DNA from: Limnohabitans parvus II-B4 | GTDB taxonomy: Bacteria > Pseudomonadota > Gammaproteobacteria > Burkholderiales > Burkholderiaceae_C | Direction: 5' to 3' | Length of the DNA: 64,000 nt | Assembly (NCBI RefSeq): GCF_003063455.1 | Contig: NZ_NESN01000001.1 | Location: 914,514-978,513, forward strand | In this document: positions 50,248-60,917 of the stretch, in pieces | Layout of the letters: each line of letters opens with the position of its first letter | How positions within the stretch are numbered: position 1 is the stretch's first letter | Translations under genes and position numbers: made by a program | The notes under the pieces: model-generated | What the model was told of the DNA's origin: nothing | Seen by the model: only the letters and a program-made list of their open reading frames with translations | The model's database searches: none

Positions 50248-51962
50248 ATGAAATTCTGGTTTCGACTTGCTGTCTTGTCCTCGTGCGTCATCGGTGCTTG
50301 GGCTCAGCCTGCAGCCCCCAAAGCAGAGGCCATGCCCAAACAATCCGCACTGGATGCGGTTTTGTTTTACCAAATTCTGCTGGGTGAATTGAACACACGC
50401 CAAGGCTCGCCTGGCAGCGGTTTTTCGATCATGCTCGACGCCGCACGCAAAACCCGCGACCCGGCCTTGTTCCAGCGCGCCGTCGACATCGCGCTGCAAG
50501 CCCGATCAGGCGATGCTGCATTGCAAGCAGCGCAAACCTGGAAAAAAGAAATTCCTTCCGCCATTGAAGCCAGCCGTTACGTGCTGCAAATTTTGCTGGC
50601 GCTCAACCGAATCGAAGAAGCCGGTAAAGCATTGACGGTCTCCATCCATGAACTGTCTTTGGAGCAGCAATCTGCCGCCATTGCCTCGGTGCCTCGCCTG
50701 TTTGGCGTGGTTCAAGACAAAACACTGGCGTCTGGCGTGGTCGAAAAAGCCCTGGCGCAAGCGCTCACCCAATCGCAAACATCGGCCTCAGCCTGGACCA
50801 CCATCGGCCGCATGCGCCGTGATGCAGGACAAATCACCGCGGCGGTCGAGGCATCCGTCAAAGGACACGCCGCCGACCCCAAGGCCCCCTGATTTTGGCC
50901 CTGAGCTTGATGGTCTCCGACAACAGCACCCTCAAGCCCATGCTTGAGGCGGCCATGAAAACAGATGTCGCGCCTGAGCTGCGTCTGGGCTACGCCCGCA
51001 CCTTGGTCTCCTTGCAGCTCTACCCTGACGCCATCAGGCAACTGGTGGTGCTCAACACCAAACACCCCGAATTTGCCGAAGGCTGGCTGATCCACGGCCT
51101 GGTGCTGCAAGAAAACAACCAGCTGCCTGAAGCTGAAAAACGCCTAGAACAGTATGTGCGCGTGGTGGCCCAGAGCAAGACACCCGAGCACCAGGCCGGG
51201 CTCGCAGAAGCCTTGTTGTCGCTGGCGCAAATCGCCCAAAAGAGCGGACAACTGGAACGCGCCAAACAATGGCTAGCCCAAATGCCAGCAGGGGCCGACC
51301 CCATCAAACTCGCCAGCCGACAAGCTGATCTGCTGGCCCAACAAGGGCGCATGGACGAAGCACGCGATGTGCTGGCCCAGGTCAAGCCCGCCAATGCCGA
51401 GCAAGCCCAACGCAAAATTTTGGCGCAATCCTATTGGCTGCGCGAACACCGAGAAGCCCAAGCCGCCTACACACTGGTCAAGGCGGCCATGGAACGCCAT
51501 GCCGACAACAACGAACTGTTGTCAGAGTTGGCACTCATCTGCGAAAAACTCAAACGCTTTGACGAAATGGAGCTGTTGCTGCGCCAACTCATGGCCAAGG
51601 CACCGCAAGAAGCACACGCCTTCAATGCCTTGGGCTACTCGCTGGCAGACCGCAACATCCGCTTAAATGAAGCCCGTCAGTTGATCGAGAAAGCCGTGCA
51701 GCTGTCCCCTCAGGACGCCTACATTCAGGACAGTCTGGCTTGGGTGATTTTTCGCCAAGGCCAACACCAGGAAGCCTTGCGGATTTTGCAAACGGCCTAC
51801 AAATCCAAGCCCGATGCGGAGATAGCCGCCCATTTGGGTGAAGTGCTCTGGACCATCGGCCAAACGCGTGATGCCGGCACCATCTGGCGTGAAGGTCTGC
51901 TGCTCAAAGCCGACAACGAAACGCTGATCGAAACCCTCAAACGCTTCAACTTCAAGCCATGA
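50248..51962 (+). pseudogene. TPR-repeat secreted protein, frameshifted at a C-run
   Basis: The first part (50248-50892) begins MKFWFRLAVLSSCVIGAWAQ, a signal peptide, and ends at a TGA after ADPKAP. A second frame (50895-51962) continues with LALSLMVSDNSTLKPMLEAA and several TPR-like units. Inserting one base in the C-run at 50886-50890 would join them as KAPLILALSLM. The rest of the gene is intact, so this is either recent decay or a sequence error. ATGs at 50236 and 50239 are alternative starts. Beta-proteobacteria have this TPR gene before lolB. Confidence 0.8.
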
Positions 51963-52459
51963 CGCCACACGCGTCACAGCGCCGTGCATGGTTGAGCATT
52001 TGCGGCCTGGGTCTGCTGACTTTGGCAGGCTGTGCCACCCCCCGCCCCCCAGCAGCCGACACAGCTGCCTTCTGGTCCGGCCGCTTGGCACTGCAACTGC
52101 AAAGCACACCCCCCCAAAACTGGAGCGTCAGCTTTGAACTCCAAGGATCCGCCGAACAAGGCCAAATGGTCTTGCTCAGCCCCATTGGCACCAGTTTGGC
52201 GCGCCTGAGCTGGACGCCCCAAACTGCATGGCTGGAACAAGGCCAGGACAAGACCGAAAGCAGCAGCCTGCAAAGCCTGAGCCAGCGCCTGACGGGCACA
52301 GACTTGCCCATTGCCGCCCTGTTTGAATGGCTGGCAGGCAAAGCCGCCGATGCGCCTGGGTGGCAAGTGGACTTGTCTGCACACCCGCAAGGCCGCCTGA
52401 CGGCGCGCAGAAGCACGCCCGCACCCGAAGCTGTTTTGCGCATCCTGCTCGACCGCTGA
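51959..52459 (+). CDS. lolB: Outer-membrane lipoprotein receptor LolB
   Basis: A 166-aa protein. The lipobox is LGLLTLAGC with Cys at about residue 25. Mature sequence has FWSGRLALQLQ and RLTGTDLPIAALFEWLAG, as in LolB. It takes lipoproteins from LolA to the outer membrane. The ATG overlaps the TPR stop by 4 nt. The gene order lolB-ispE is conserved. Confidence 0.92.
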   Translation: MTPHASQRRAWLSICGLGLLTLAGCATPRPPAADTAAFWSGRLALQLQSTPPQNWSVSFELQGSAEQGQMVLLSPIGTSLARLSWTPQTAWLEQGQDKTESSSLQSLSQRLTGTDLPIAALFEWLAGKAADAPGWQVDLSAHPQGRLTARRSTPAPEAVLRILLDR

Positions 52460-52492
52460 CCAGACGGGCCAGGCGCTGGCGATAATCTCCCC

Positions 52493-53338
52493 ATGAAACA
52501 GCTGCACGACGTACCCGCACCGGCCAAACTCAACCTGTTTTTGCACATCACAGGCCAGCGCCCTGACGGCTACCACCTGCTGCAATCGGTGTTCATGCTC
52601 ATCGATTGGTGCGACACCCTTCACTTCGACAAGCGTCCGAGCGGGGCCATCAGCCGTGAAGACCTGACCGTGCCACTGCCCGAAGACGACCTGATCACCC
52701 GAGCAGCCAAACTGCTGCAACAGCACACGGGCTGCACACAGGGCGTGCACATCGCGGTCGAAAAACACATCCCCGCGCAAGCCGGCATGGGCGGCGGCTC
52801 CTCTGACGCAGCCACGTGTCTGCTGGCTCTCAACCAGCTTTGGGACTTGAAACTGGGCCTGCCCGCGCTCGAAAAACTGGGGCTGCAACTGGGTGCGGAT
52901 GTGCCCTTCTTCTTGCGTGGACACAACGCCTGGGTAGAGGGTGTGGGCGAGAAAATCACCCCCATTTCCTTGCCTTCGGCCCAGTTTTGGGTCATCAAAC
53001 CACCCAGCGGAATTGAAACAGCGCAAATTTTTAAGCATCCAGACCTTCAAAGGGCCACAAAGCCTGCTACAATTTCGGTCTTCGCTGCAGAGCCATATGA
53101 CTTCGGTCACAATGATCTGCAACCCATCGCTGAAGCGATATGCCCTGAGGTTTCACAAGCACGCCAAGTGCTTTCCAACACAGGCATGAGCGGCAAAATG
53201 ACGGGTTCTGGCAGTGCAGTGTTCGCACATTGCACAACAGGCACAACGCTCAGTCCGGTCCCAGACCACTGGCAAGTGCGCAAATGCAGCAATATGGAAG
53301 TTCATCCTTTAAAAGGTTGGGCATCCAGCGAAAGTTGA
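52493..53338 (+). CDS. ispE: 4-diphosphocytidyl-2-C-methyl-D-erythritol kinase
   Basis: A 281-aa GHMP kinase of the MEP isoprenoid pathway. VPAPAKLNLFLHITGQRPDG (start) and the ATP-binding loop IPAQAGMGGGSSDAATCLLA are diagnostic; the third motif is near GKMTGSGSAVFA. It precedes tRNA-Gln and prs. Confidence 0.96.
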   Translation: MKQLHDVPAPAKLNLFLHITGQRPDGYHLLQSVFMLIDWCDTLHFDKRPSGAISREDLTVPLPEDDLITRAAKLLQQHTGCTQGVHIAVEKHIPAQAGMGGGSSDAATCLLALNQLWDLKLGLPALEKLGLQLGADVPFFLRGHNAWVEGVGEKITPISLPSAQFWVIKPPSGIETAQIFKHPDLQRATKPATISVFAAEPYDFGHNDLQPIAEAICPEVSQARQVLSNTGMSGKMTGSGSAVFAHCTTGTTLSPVPDHWQVRKCSNMEVHPLKGWASSES

Positions 53339-53372
53339 TCGGTAGATCGCTGTTTCAGCGGTAAACCCGTGT

Positions 53373-53449
53373 AGGGGAGTCGCCAAGTTGGTTAAGGCAC
53401 CGGATTTTGATTCCGGCATTCGAAGGTTCGAGTCCTTCTTCCCCTGCCA
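53373..53449 (+). tRNA. tRNA-Gln(UUG)
   Basis: A 77-nt tRNA with acceptor AGGGGAG paired with TTCCCCT, D-arm GCCAAGTTGGTTAAGGC, anticodon loop containing TTG, T-loop TTCGAGT and encoded CCA. It lies between ispE and prs, a conserved place. Confidence 0.95.
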
Positions 53450-53490
53450 AATACGTTCACTCGTACAGGCCCTTTTTTCTGATCGCTGGA

Positions 53491-54468
53491 ATGCACATGC
53501 AGCCTGCTTCACTCCCCCCCGAATTCATGCTGTTCACCGGCAATGCCAACCCTGTTTTGGCTGCCGAAATTGCCCGTTGCTTGGGCACACAGCTCGGCTC
53601 CGTCGATGTGGGCCGCTTCTCTGACGGTGAAGTCACCGTCGAATTGAAGCAAAACGTCCGTGCCCGCGAAGTGTTTGTGGTCCAGTCCACCTGCGCACCG
53701 ACCAACGAAAACCTGATGGAATTGCTGATCATGGTCGACGCGTTCAAACGCGCATCGGCTGGCCGCATCAGCGCCGTCATCCCTTATTTTGGTTACGCCC
53801 GCCAGGACCGTCGCCCACGTTCAACCCGTGTGCCGATCTCTGCCAAAGTGGTGGCCAACATGCTGCAAGCCGTTGGCGTTGACCGCGTCCTGACCATGGA
53901 CTTGCACGCCGACCAGATTCAAGGCTTCTTTGACATCCCGGTCGACAACATCTACGCATCCCCCGTGTTGCTGGGTGACCTGCGCCAGAAAAATTACGAA
54001 GACCTGATCGTCGTGTCGCCAGACGTCGGCGGTGTGGTGCGCGCTCGCGCCCTGGCCAAGCAGCTCGGTTGCGACCTGGCCATCATCGACAAGCGTCGCC
54101 CCAAAGCCAACGTGTCTGAAGTCATGCACGTCATCGGCGAGATCGAAGGCCGCAACTGCGTGATCATGGACGACATGATCGACACCGCAGGCACCTTGGT
54201 CAAAGCAGCAGAAGTGCTCAAAGAGCGCGGCGCGAAAAAAGTTTACGCCTACTGCACACACCCGATTTTTTCGGGCCCGGCCATCGACCGCATCGCCAAG
54301 GGCGAAGCACTCGACGAAGTCGTGGTCACCAACACCATCCCGCTGTCGGCCGAAGCCGCAGCGTGTTCCAAGATTCGCCAACTGTCCGTGGCTCCGCTGA
54401 TCGCCGAAACGATCAACCGGATTGCGCATGGAGAGTCGGTGATGAGCCTGTTCTCCGATCAAGCCTGA
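53491..54468 (+). CDS. prs: Ribose-phosphate pyrophosphokinase
   Basis: A 325-aa enzyme making PRPP for nucleotides, His and Trp. Seen are [27 protein letters not shown], the flexible loop region and the PRPP site [17 protein letters not shown]. An ATG two codons later (53497) has a better spaced GGA and is an alternative start. Confidence 0.96.
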   Translation: MHMQPASLPPEFMLFTGNANPVLAAEIARCLGTQLGSVDVGRFSDGEVTVELKQNVRAREVFVVQSTCAPTNENLMELLIMVDAFKRASAGRISAVIPYFGYARQDRRPRSTRVPISAKVVANMLQAVGVDRVLTMDLHADQIQGFFDIPVDNIYASPVLLGDLRQKNYEDLIVVSPDVGGVVRARALAKQLGCDLAIIDKRRPKANVSEVMHVIGEIEGRNCVIMDDMIDTAGTLVKAAEVLKERGAKKVYAYCTHPIFSGPAIDRIAKGEALDEVVVTNTIPLSAEAAACSKIRQLSVAPLIAETINRIAHGESVMSLFSDQA

Positions 54469-54488
54469 TCGGAAAAAGGCCAACAGCG

Positions 54489-54521
54489 GCCAGCCGTCAT
54501 AGTGGACTGGCTGGCTTTTTT
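54489..54521 (+). terminator. Terminator between prs and rplY
   Basis: GCCAGCC (54489-54495) and GGCTGGC (54509-54515) form a stem with TTTTTT immediately after. Confidence 0.85.
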
Positions 54522-54567
54522 GAGTCAGGGTCGCACTGGTCGCGGTGGACCCTAGAAGGAGTAATGT

Positions 54568-55197
54568 ATGAAATTTGTCGCTTTTGAGCGCGCTAAGCAG
54601 GGCACGGGTGCGAGCCGCCGTCTCCGCAATTCCGGTCGCACACCTGGCATCGTTTACGGTTCCACATCGGCCCCCCAACTCATCGAGCTGGACCACAACG
54701 CTTTGTGGCACGCCCTGAAAAAAGAAGCTTTCCACGCCTCGATCCTCGAGATGGAATTCAACGGTCAAACCAGCCAAGTGCTGTTGCGTGACTACCAAAT
54801 GCACCCCTACAAGCAATTGGTGCAACACATCGACTTCCAGCGCGTCGATGCCAACACCACTTTGCACATGAAAGTGCCCATGCACTTCAGCGGCGAAGAA
54901 GAGTCCGAAGCCGTCAAGACCGACAAGTGCACTGTCACTCACGTCGTGACTGAACTCGAAGTGGCTTGCTTGCCTGCCAGCCTGCCCGAATTCATCGCGG
55001 TGGACCTGAAGGGTCTGACCATGGGCAAATCCCTGCACCTGAACGACATCACCTTGCCTGCTGGCTGCAAAGCCATCACCCACGGCAAGAAAAACCCGGT
55101 CCTCGTGTCCGTGGTGGCTCCTGTCGAAGAAGTGGTGGCCGCACCTGTGGCCGCTGCACCTGCAGACGCCAAAGGCAAGGGCAAAGGCAAGAAGTAA
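54568..55197 (+). CDS. rplY: 50S ribosomal protein L25/general stress protein Ctc
   Basis: A 209-aa long-form L25. The N-terminal domain is [20 protein letters not shown] and GRTPGIVYG, the RNA-binding part; the C-terminal Ctc domain follows and the tail is Ala/Lys-rich (KGKGKGKK). It binds 5S rRNA. AGAAGGAG lies at the ideal distance. Confidence 0.95.
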   Translation: MKFVAFERAKQGTGASRRLRNSGRTPGIVYGSTSAPQLIELDHNALWHALKKEAFHASILEMEFNGQTSQVLLRDYQMHPYKQLVQHIDFQRVDANTTLHMKVPMHFSGEEESEAVKTDKCTVTHVVTELEVACLPASLPEFIAVDLKGLTMGKSLHLNDITLPAGCKAITHGKKNPVLVSVVAPVEEVVAAPVAAAPADAKGKGKGKK

Positions 55198-55229
55198 TCT
55201 TCTCGCTTGGGCTGCAAAGCCCTGCGCCC

Positions 55230-55254
55230 AAAGGCCCGCTCTGCGGGCCTTTTT
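55230..55254 (+). terminator. Terminator after rplY
   Basis: AAGGCCCGC-TCT-GCGGGCCTT with following TTTT, 30 nt after the rplY stop. Confidence 0.85.
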
Positions 55255-55311
55255 CTTTGGGCCAAAGCATTTCAGGCCACATGGCCAAGCGCACAAGGAT
55301 AATCACGCACC

Positions 55312-55962
55312 ATGATCAAACTCCTAGTCGGCCTGGGCAACCCGGGCAACGAATACGAAGACACCCGACACAACGCCGGATTCTGGTGGATCGATGCGGT
55401 CGCCCGCGAACTCAAAGTGTCATTGGTGCCCGAGCGCAATTACCACGGCCTGATGGCCCGCACCACGGTCAACGGTCAGACCGTGTGGTTGCTCGAACCC
55501 CAAACCTTCATGAACCTGTCAGGCAAGTCGGTCAGTGCCTTGGCGCGGTTTTTCAAAATCCAGCCGGAAGAAATTTTGGTGGCACACGATGAGCTCGACA
55601 TCGTCCCCGGTGAGGCCAAGCTCAAACTGGGCGGCAGCCATGCCGGACACAACGGCTTGCGCGACATCCATGCCCAACTCGGCACGGCCAACTATTGGCG
55701 GCTGCGCATCGGTGTGGGCCACCCCGGCGACAAGGCCGAAGTGGTCAGCTGGGTTTTAAAGAAGCCGATGCTCGAACACCGCAAAGCCATCGATGACAGC
55801 ATTTTCCGGGCACTGACCGCTTTGCCGTTGTTGTTAGCGGGTGACATGGAAAAAGCCATGGTGCGCATCCACACCAGCAAGCCGCCCCGACCCAAACCTC
55901 CGCGTCCGCCCAAAGCACCGAATGCCGAAGCATCCGAAATGAGCGCCCCCAAACCCGAGTGA
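55312..55962 (+). CDS. pth: Peptidyl-tRNA hydrolase
   Basis: A 216-aa enzyme. [20 protein letters not shown] holds the catalytic His, followed by [19 protein letters not shown] and [13 protein letters not shown]. The last about 25 residues are a Pro/Lys/Ala-rich tail ([13 protein letters not shown]), common in this order. It recycles stalled peptidyl-tRNA. Confidence 0.96.
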   Translation: MIKLLVGLGNPGNEYEDTRHNAGFWWIDAVARELKVSLVPERNYHGLMARTTVNGQTVWLLEPQTFMNLSGKSVSALARFFKIQPEEILVAHDELDIVPGEAKLKLGGSHAGHNGLRDIHAQLGTANYWRLRIGVGHPGDKAEVVSWVLKKPMLEHRKAIDDSIFRALTALPLLLAGDMEKAMVRIHTSKPPRPKPPRPPKAPNAEASEMSAPKPE

Positions 55963-55978
55963 AGGGGTCTTGATCCGG

Positions 55979-56269
<291 letters not shown>

Positions 56270-56346
56270 TTATCGGCCACCCGGATCAGTCCGAAGAAAC
56301 ACAGGGCTGTTCGTCGTGGGCCTAAAATGCCTTTGAGGAAACCACC

Positions 56347-57189
56347 ATGAACGCTGACCTGCATTGCCATTCCGTTGTCTCCGACGGCACCCTCACCCCG
56401 GAAGCCTTGGCCGAACGCGCCAAAACCAATGGTGTTGAACTCTGGGCACTGACCGACCACGACGAAGTCGGTGGGCAAGACCGCGCTCTGGCAGCCGCCC
56501 GCGCTCATGGCCTGCCTTACCTCACAGGCACCGAAATTTCAATCACCTTTGCCAACCAGACCGTGCACATCGTGGGCTTGGGCTTTGACGCCCACAACAC
56601 CGCGCTGGTAGAAGGCTTGCGCCGCACGCGGGGCGGTCGCAGTGAGCGTGCCCAGGAAATGTCAGACGGTCTGGCCAAAGTCGGCATCCTGAATGCCTAT
56701 GAAGGGGCGCTCCAATACGTGGGCAACCCCGAACTGATTTCACGCACCCACTTTGCCCGCCACCTCGTGGAAACGGGTGTGTGCAGCGACACATCCGAGG
56801 TGTTTCGCAAATACCTGACCGAAGGCAAACCCGGCTATGTGCCCCACCGCTGGGCGCGCCTGCAAGAAGCGGTGCAATGGATCACCGATGCCGGGGGCAT
56901 CGCCGTCATCGCCCACCCGGCACGCTATGGTTTCAGCCCTAATGAAGAGTACGCGCTGTTCAGCGAATTCAAGGCCCACGGCGGGCGCGGCGTGGAAGTC
57001 ATCACCGGCAGCCACTCGTCACAAGAAGCCGTGCGTTACGCCGAAACTGCCCTCGAATTTGACCTGGTGGCGTCTCGCGGCAGTGACTTTCACAGCCCCA
57101 CTGAAAGCCGCATCGACCTGGGCACCCTGCCCTTCTTGCCTGGCCAACTGACGCCGGTCTGGCAACTGCTGGCCGACCGCATTCAGTGA
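56347..57189 (+). CDS. rnm: PHP-domain RNase AM-like phosphoesterase
   Basis: A 280-aa protein. Metal motifs are NADLHCHSVVSDG, ALTDHDEVGG, GTEISI and VIAHPARY, then GSDFHSPTE near the end. The family (YciV/TrpH) is now known as a 5'-3' exoribonuclease that matures rRNA. It overlaps the next gene by 4 nt. Confidence 0.92.
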   Translation: MNADLHCHSVVSDGTLTPEALAERAKTNGVELWALTDHDEVGGQDRALAAARAHGLPYLTGTEISITFANQTVHIVGLGFDAHNTALVEGLRRTRGGRSERAQEMSDGLAKVGILNAYEGALQYVGNPELISRTHFARHLVETGVCSDTSEVFRKYLTEGKPGYVPHRWARLQEAVQWITDAGGIAVIAHPARYGFSPNEEYALFSEFKAHGGRGVEVITGSHSSQEAVRYAETALEFDLVASRGSDFHSPTESRIDLGTLPFLPGQLTPVWQLLADRIQ

Positions 57190-58082
57190 GCCAACCCGCC
57201 GCCCACACACTCCACGGTATTGGCTTTGCCGTTCTGGCCACCGCCTGCTTTGCCACCCTGGACACCACCACCCGGCACATCAGTGCGGGCTTGTCCGTGC
57301 TGGTGGCGCTCTGGTTCCGTTATGCCATTCAGGCACTCATCACCACCGCCGTGGTCTGGCCAGGCCGTGGTCGCCGAGTCCTGCTGACGCAGCACCCACG
57401 CTTTCAGCTGGCGCGAGGGCTGCTGCTGTTTGCCTGCAGCATCCTGGCTTTTTACAGCCTCAAATACATGCCGGTTGGCGAATTCACCTCCATCGCCCTG
57501 TTGGCCCCGCTGGTCATCACGCTGCTGGCCGCCTGGATGCTCCAAGAATCCATCCGCCCCCTGCGTTGGCTGTTGGTGGCCGGAGGCTTTGCGGGCACCT
57601 TGGTGATCATCCGGCCCGGCAGCCACCACTTTGACTGGACCGTGGTCTTGCCGCTGATGCTGGTGGCCACCAATGCCGGCTTTCAGATCCTGACCAGCAA
57701 GATGGCCAAAACCGAAGACCCGATCACCATGCACTTTTATACGGGCTGGATCGGCACCATCTTGTCTTCACTGATCCTGCCGTTTGTCTGGGAAATGCCC
57801 CAAGACTGGACGGTTTGGCTGCAACTGCTGTTGATGGGCGTGCTGGCCTCCATCGGGCATTTCTTGCTGATCCTGGCCTATGCCCGCACACCCGCCGCCA
57901 CGCTGACACCCTATATGTATGCACAAATCGGCTTTGCTGTGCTGGGCGGCTGGCTCGTGTTTGACCACCTGCCAGACCAATGGACCTTTGTGGGCATGGG
58001 CCTGGTGGCCTTGTGCGGCGCTTTAGGGGCCTGGCTCACCGTGCGCGAAAACCGCATCACCATCCAGCCGCCAGAATTCTGA
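57186..58082 (+). CDS. EamA/DMT family transporter
   Basis: A 298-aa membrane protein with about ten hydrophobic helices in two EamA repeats (LFACSILAFYSLKYMPVGE in the first; LRILAYARTPAATL-like LILAYARTPAATLTPYMYAQ in the second). Substrate is unknown. Start at GTG 57186 inside the previous stop. Confidence 0.9.
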   Translation: MSQPAAHTLHGIGFAVLATACFATLDTTTRHISAGLSVLVALWFRYAIQALITTAVVWPGRGRRVLLTQHPRFQLARGLLLFACSILAFYSLKYMPVGEFTSIALLAPLVITLLAAWMLQESIRPLRWLLVAGGFAGTLVIIRPGSHHFDWTVVLPLMLVATNAGFQILTSKMAKTEDPITMHFYTGWIGTILSSLILPFVWEMPQDWTVWLQLLLMGVLASIGHFLLILAYARTPAATLTPYMYAQIGFAVLGGWLVFDHLPDQWTFVGMGLVALCGALGAWLTVRENRITIQPPEF

Positions 58083-58112
58083 ATTCCGCATCCATCCGAC
58101 CGTCAAGACACC

Positions 58113-58736
58113 ATGGCCCAGTTTTTCACCGTTCACCCCGACAACCCGCAAGCCCGCCTGCTCAAGCAAGCGGTGCAACTGCTCAACCAAGGCAGCGTTT
58201 TGGCGGTGCCCACCGACTCCAGCTATGCCCTGGTCTGCCATTTGGACGACAAAAACGCCGCCGACCAACTGCGTCGCATTCGGGGCGTGGACGACAAGCA
58301 CCACCTGACGCTGCTGTGCCGCGACCTGAGCGAGCTGGCCAACTACGCACGGGTGGACAATCAACAGTTTCGTGCCATCAAACAAGCCACGCCCGGTCCC
58401 TTCACCTTCATTTTGGAGGCCACCAAAGAAGTGCCGCGCCGGGTCAGCCACCCCCAACGCAAAACCATCGGCCTGCGTGTGCCAGACCACAAAGTGCTGC
58501 AAGAGCTGCTGGCCTTGCACGGTGCCCCGCTGCTGGCGGCCACCCTCATCATGCCCGGCGAAGACCTGCCGCTGAACGACCCCGAAGACATCCGCGAACG
58601 CCTGGAACACCAAGTGGGGGCCGTCATCGATGCTGGTGCCTGCTCGCTGGAGCCCACCACCGTGATCGACATGAGCGGCGACGCGCCCGAAGTGCTGCGG
58701 CATGGCCAAGGCGACCCAGCACTCTTGGGCCTCTGA
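58113..58736 (+). CDS. Sua5/YciO/YrdC family protein (YciO type)
   Basis: A 207-aa protein. The nucleotide-binding motif is LAVPTDSSYALVCHLDDKNA and the family segments LTLLCRDLSELANYARV and GPFTFILEATKEVP follow. It is nearer YciO than TsaC, given SSYAL in place of TVYGL. YciO role is unsettled. Confidence 0.88.
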   Translation: MAQFFTVHPDNPQARLLKQAVQLLNQGSVLAVPTDSSYALVCHLDDKNAADQLRRIRGVDDKHHLTLLCRDLSELANYARVDNQQFRAIKQATPGPFTFILEATKEVPRRVSHPQRKTIGLRVPDHKVLQELLALHGAPLLAATLIMPGEDLPLNDPEDIRERLEHQVGAVIDAGACSLEPTTVIDMSGDAPEVLRHGQGDPALLGL

Positions 58737-58822
58737 ACGCTCATCTGCTGTAGGCAGCCTCCCACAAAGGCCCCAACACCCCCAGTCAAAGCGCAAGCCA
58801 GGTCTGAGACAATCAAACACTT

Positions 58823-59485
58823 ATGACCGACCTGATTCAAACCGTCCTGATCTACGCCCTGCCGGTGATCTTTGCGATCACGCTGCACGAGGCCGCGCAC
58901 GGCTACGCCGCGCAGCGTCTGGGCGACAACACCGCAGCCATGATGGGGCGCGTCACCCTGAACCCGCTTGCGCACATCGACCCGATGGGCACCATCTTGC
59001 TGCCGCTGCTGCTTTACTTCAGCACCGGGGGCGCCTTCTTGTTTGGCTATGCCAAACCCGTGCCCGTGCGCTTTGACCAATTGCGACACCCCAAACGCGA
59101 CATGGTCTGGGTGGCGCTGGCAGGGCCCGCCTCCAATTTGGTGCAAGCATTGCTGTGGGGCGTGTTGCTCTATGTGCTGGCGGGCAGCGGCGTCACCGAG
59201 CGCTTTTTCCTGGAAATGTGCAAAGCCGGCATGCTGACCAACGTGGTCATGTTTGCCTTCAACCTGTTCCCGCTGCCCCCGCTCGACGGTGGCCGCATTC
59301 TGGTGGGCTTGTTGCCCTGGCGTCAGGCCGTGATGGTCTCGCGCATTGAGCCCTACGGTTTTTACATCGTCATGGCGCTGGTCATCACTGGCGTCATCAG
59401 CAGCCTGTGGATGCAACCGCTCATGGGCGTGACCTTTGACCTGATCAAGCTGGCGCTCAGCCCCCTGTCTTTTTTAATTCGTTGA
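58823..59485 (+). CDS. Site-2 protease family protein (M50)
   Basis: A 220-aa membrane metalloprotease. FAITLHEAAHGYAAQRLGD contains HExxH; the third zinc ligand is in LFPLPPLDGGRILVGL. About five TM helices. In this order it lies just before trpS. Substrate unknown. Confidence 0.93.
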   Translation: MTDLIQTVLIYALPVIFAITLHEAAHGYAAQRLGDNTAAMMGRVTLNPLAHIDPMGTILLPLLLYFSTGGAFLFGYAKPVPVRFDQLRHPKRDMVWVALAGPASNLVQALLWGVLLYVLAGSGVTERFFLEMCKAGMLTNVVMFAFNLFPLPPLDGGRILVGLLPWRQAVMVSRIEPYGFYIVMALVITGVISSLWMQPLMGVTFDLIKLALSPLSFLIR

Positions 59486-59514
59486 TTTTTTGCTTCGCTG
59501 ATTGTTTTTTGCAC

Positions 59515-60831
59515 ATGACCTCCAAGCCCCGCACCCGCGTCCTCACCGGCATCACCACCACCGGCACGCCCCACTTGGGCAACTACGTGGGCGCCATCCG
59601 CCCCACCGTGCAAGCCAGCCGTGACAGCCAGACCGATGGTTTTTATTTTCTGGCCGATTACCATGCCCTCATCAAGTGCGATGAACCTGCCCGCATCCAG
59701 CGCTCGACGCTCGAGATCGCGGCCAGCTGGATCGCCTCGGGCCTGGACCCTGAAAAAGTCACCTTTTACCGACAATCCGACATTCCCGAGATCCCCGAAC
59801 TCACCTGGTTGTTGACCTGCGTGACCGGCAAAGGCCTGCTCAACCGCGCGCACGCCTACAAAGCGTCTGTAGACAAAAACCACGAAGCAGGCAAAGACAC
59901 CGATGCCGACGTGACCGCGGGCCTGTTCATGTACCCCGTGCTCATGGGCGCCGACATCCTGATGTTCAAGGCGCACAAGGTGCCCGTGGGCCGCGACCAA
60001 ATCCAGCACATCGAGATGGCGCGCGACATGGCGTCCAGCTTCAACCATTTGTATGGCGAACACTTTGTGCTGCCCGAAGCCGTGATCGAAGAGTCCGTGG
60101 CCCTGCTGCCCGGCCTGGACGGCCGCAAAATGAGCAAGAGCTACGACAACACCATCCCACTGTTTGCCCCCGCCGCACAAATGCGCAAGCAAATCGCGGG
60201 CATCGTCACCGACTCCAAAGCGCCCGGCGAGCCCAAAACCACCGAAGGCTCGGCCCTGTTCCAGATCTACCAGGCCTTTGCCAGCGCCGAAGAAACCGCC
60301 GCCATGGCCCAAGCCTATGCCGATGGCATTGGCTGGGGCGATGCCAAGCAAATGCTGTTCGAGCGCATCGACCGCGAAATCGCGCCCATGCGCGAGCAAT
60401 ACCAGGCGCTCATCGACAACCCCGCCCAGATGGACAAAATCTTGCTGGCCGGTGCCGACAAAGCCCGCCAACTGGCCACCCCGTTCATGCGCGAAGTGCG
60501 CCACGCCGTGGGGCTTCGCGCCTTGTCATCTGGCGCCACAGCGCAAGTGGCCAAAGAAGCCAAAGCCGCTGCCCCCAGCTTTAAACAATACCGCGAAAAA
60601 GACGGTCAGTTCTACTTCAAGCTGGTCGATGCACAAGGCCAGCTGATCTTGCAAAGCCTGGGCTTTGCATCGCCCAAAGAAGCCGCCCAGACCATGGCCC
60701 GTCTGCAAACCGAAGGCGCAGCCTGCCTGAGCGCGTTGAGCGAACAGCTGGCACCACTGACGCCGGAGACTGAGGCTCTGCTCACACAGGCACTGGAACA
60801 TTTGATAAATTCAAAAAAATCAGTTAATTGA
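59515..60831 (+). CDS. trpS: Tryptophanyl-tRNA synthetase
   Basis: A 438-aa class I synthetase, with TGITTTGTPHLGNYVGAIRP (HIGH-like HLGN) and LDGRKMSKSYDNT (KMSKS). The C-terminal 75 residues (from about 365) are an extension seen in beta-proteobacteria. Start chosen at the ATG at 59515. Confidence 0.95.
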   Translation: MTSKPRTRVLTGITTTGTPHLGNYVGAIRPTVQASRDSQTDGFYFLADYHALIKCDEPARIQRSTLEIAASWIASGLDPEKVTFYRQSDIPEIPELTWLLTCVTGKGLLNRAHAYKASVDKNHEAGKDTDADVTAGLFMYPVLMGADILMFKAHKVPVGRDQIQHIEMARDMASSFNHLYGEHFVLPEAVIEESVALLPGLDGRKMSKSYDNTIPLFAPAAQMRKQIAGIVTDSKAPGEPKTTEGSALFQIYQAFASAEETAAMAQAYADGIGWGDAKQMLFERIDREIAPMREQYQALIDNPAQMDKILLAGADKARQLATPFMREVRHAVGLRALSSGATAQVAKEAKAAAPSFKQYREKDGQFYFKLVDAQGQLILQSLGFASPKEAAQTMARLQTEGAACLSALSEQLAPLTPETEALLTQALEHLINSKKSVN

Positions 60832-60917
60832 TCTTTTCCGTATTTTGTAATTTATATTGCCAAAAATACCAATTCGGTGTATCCTTAAACTTTAAGCCTA
60901 CTGCAGAGAATTAAAAC

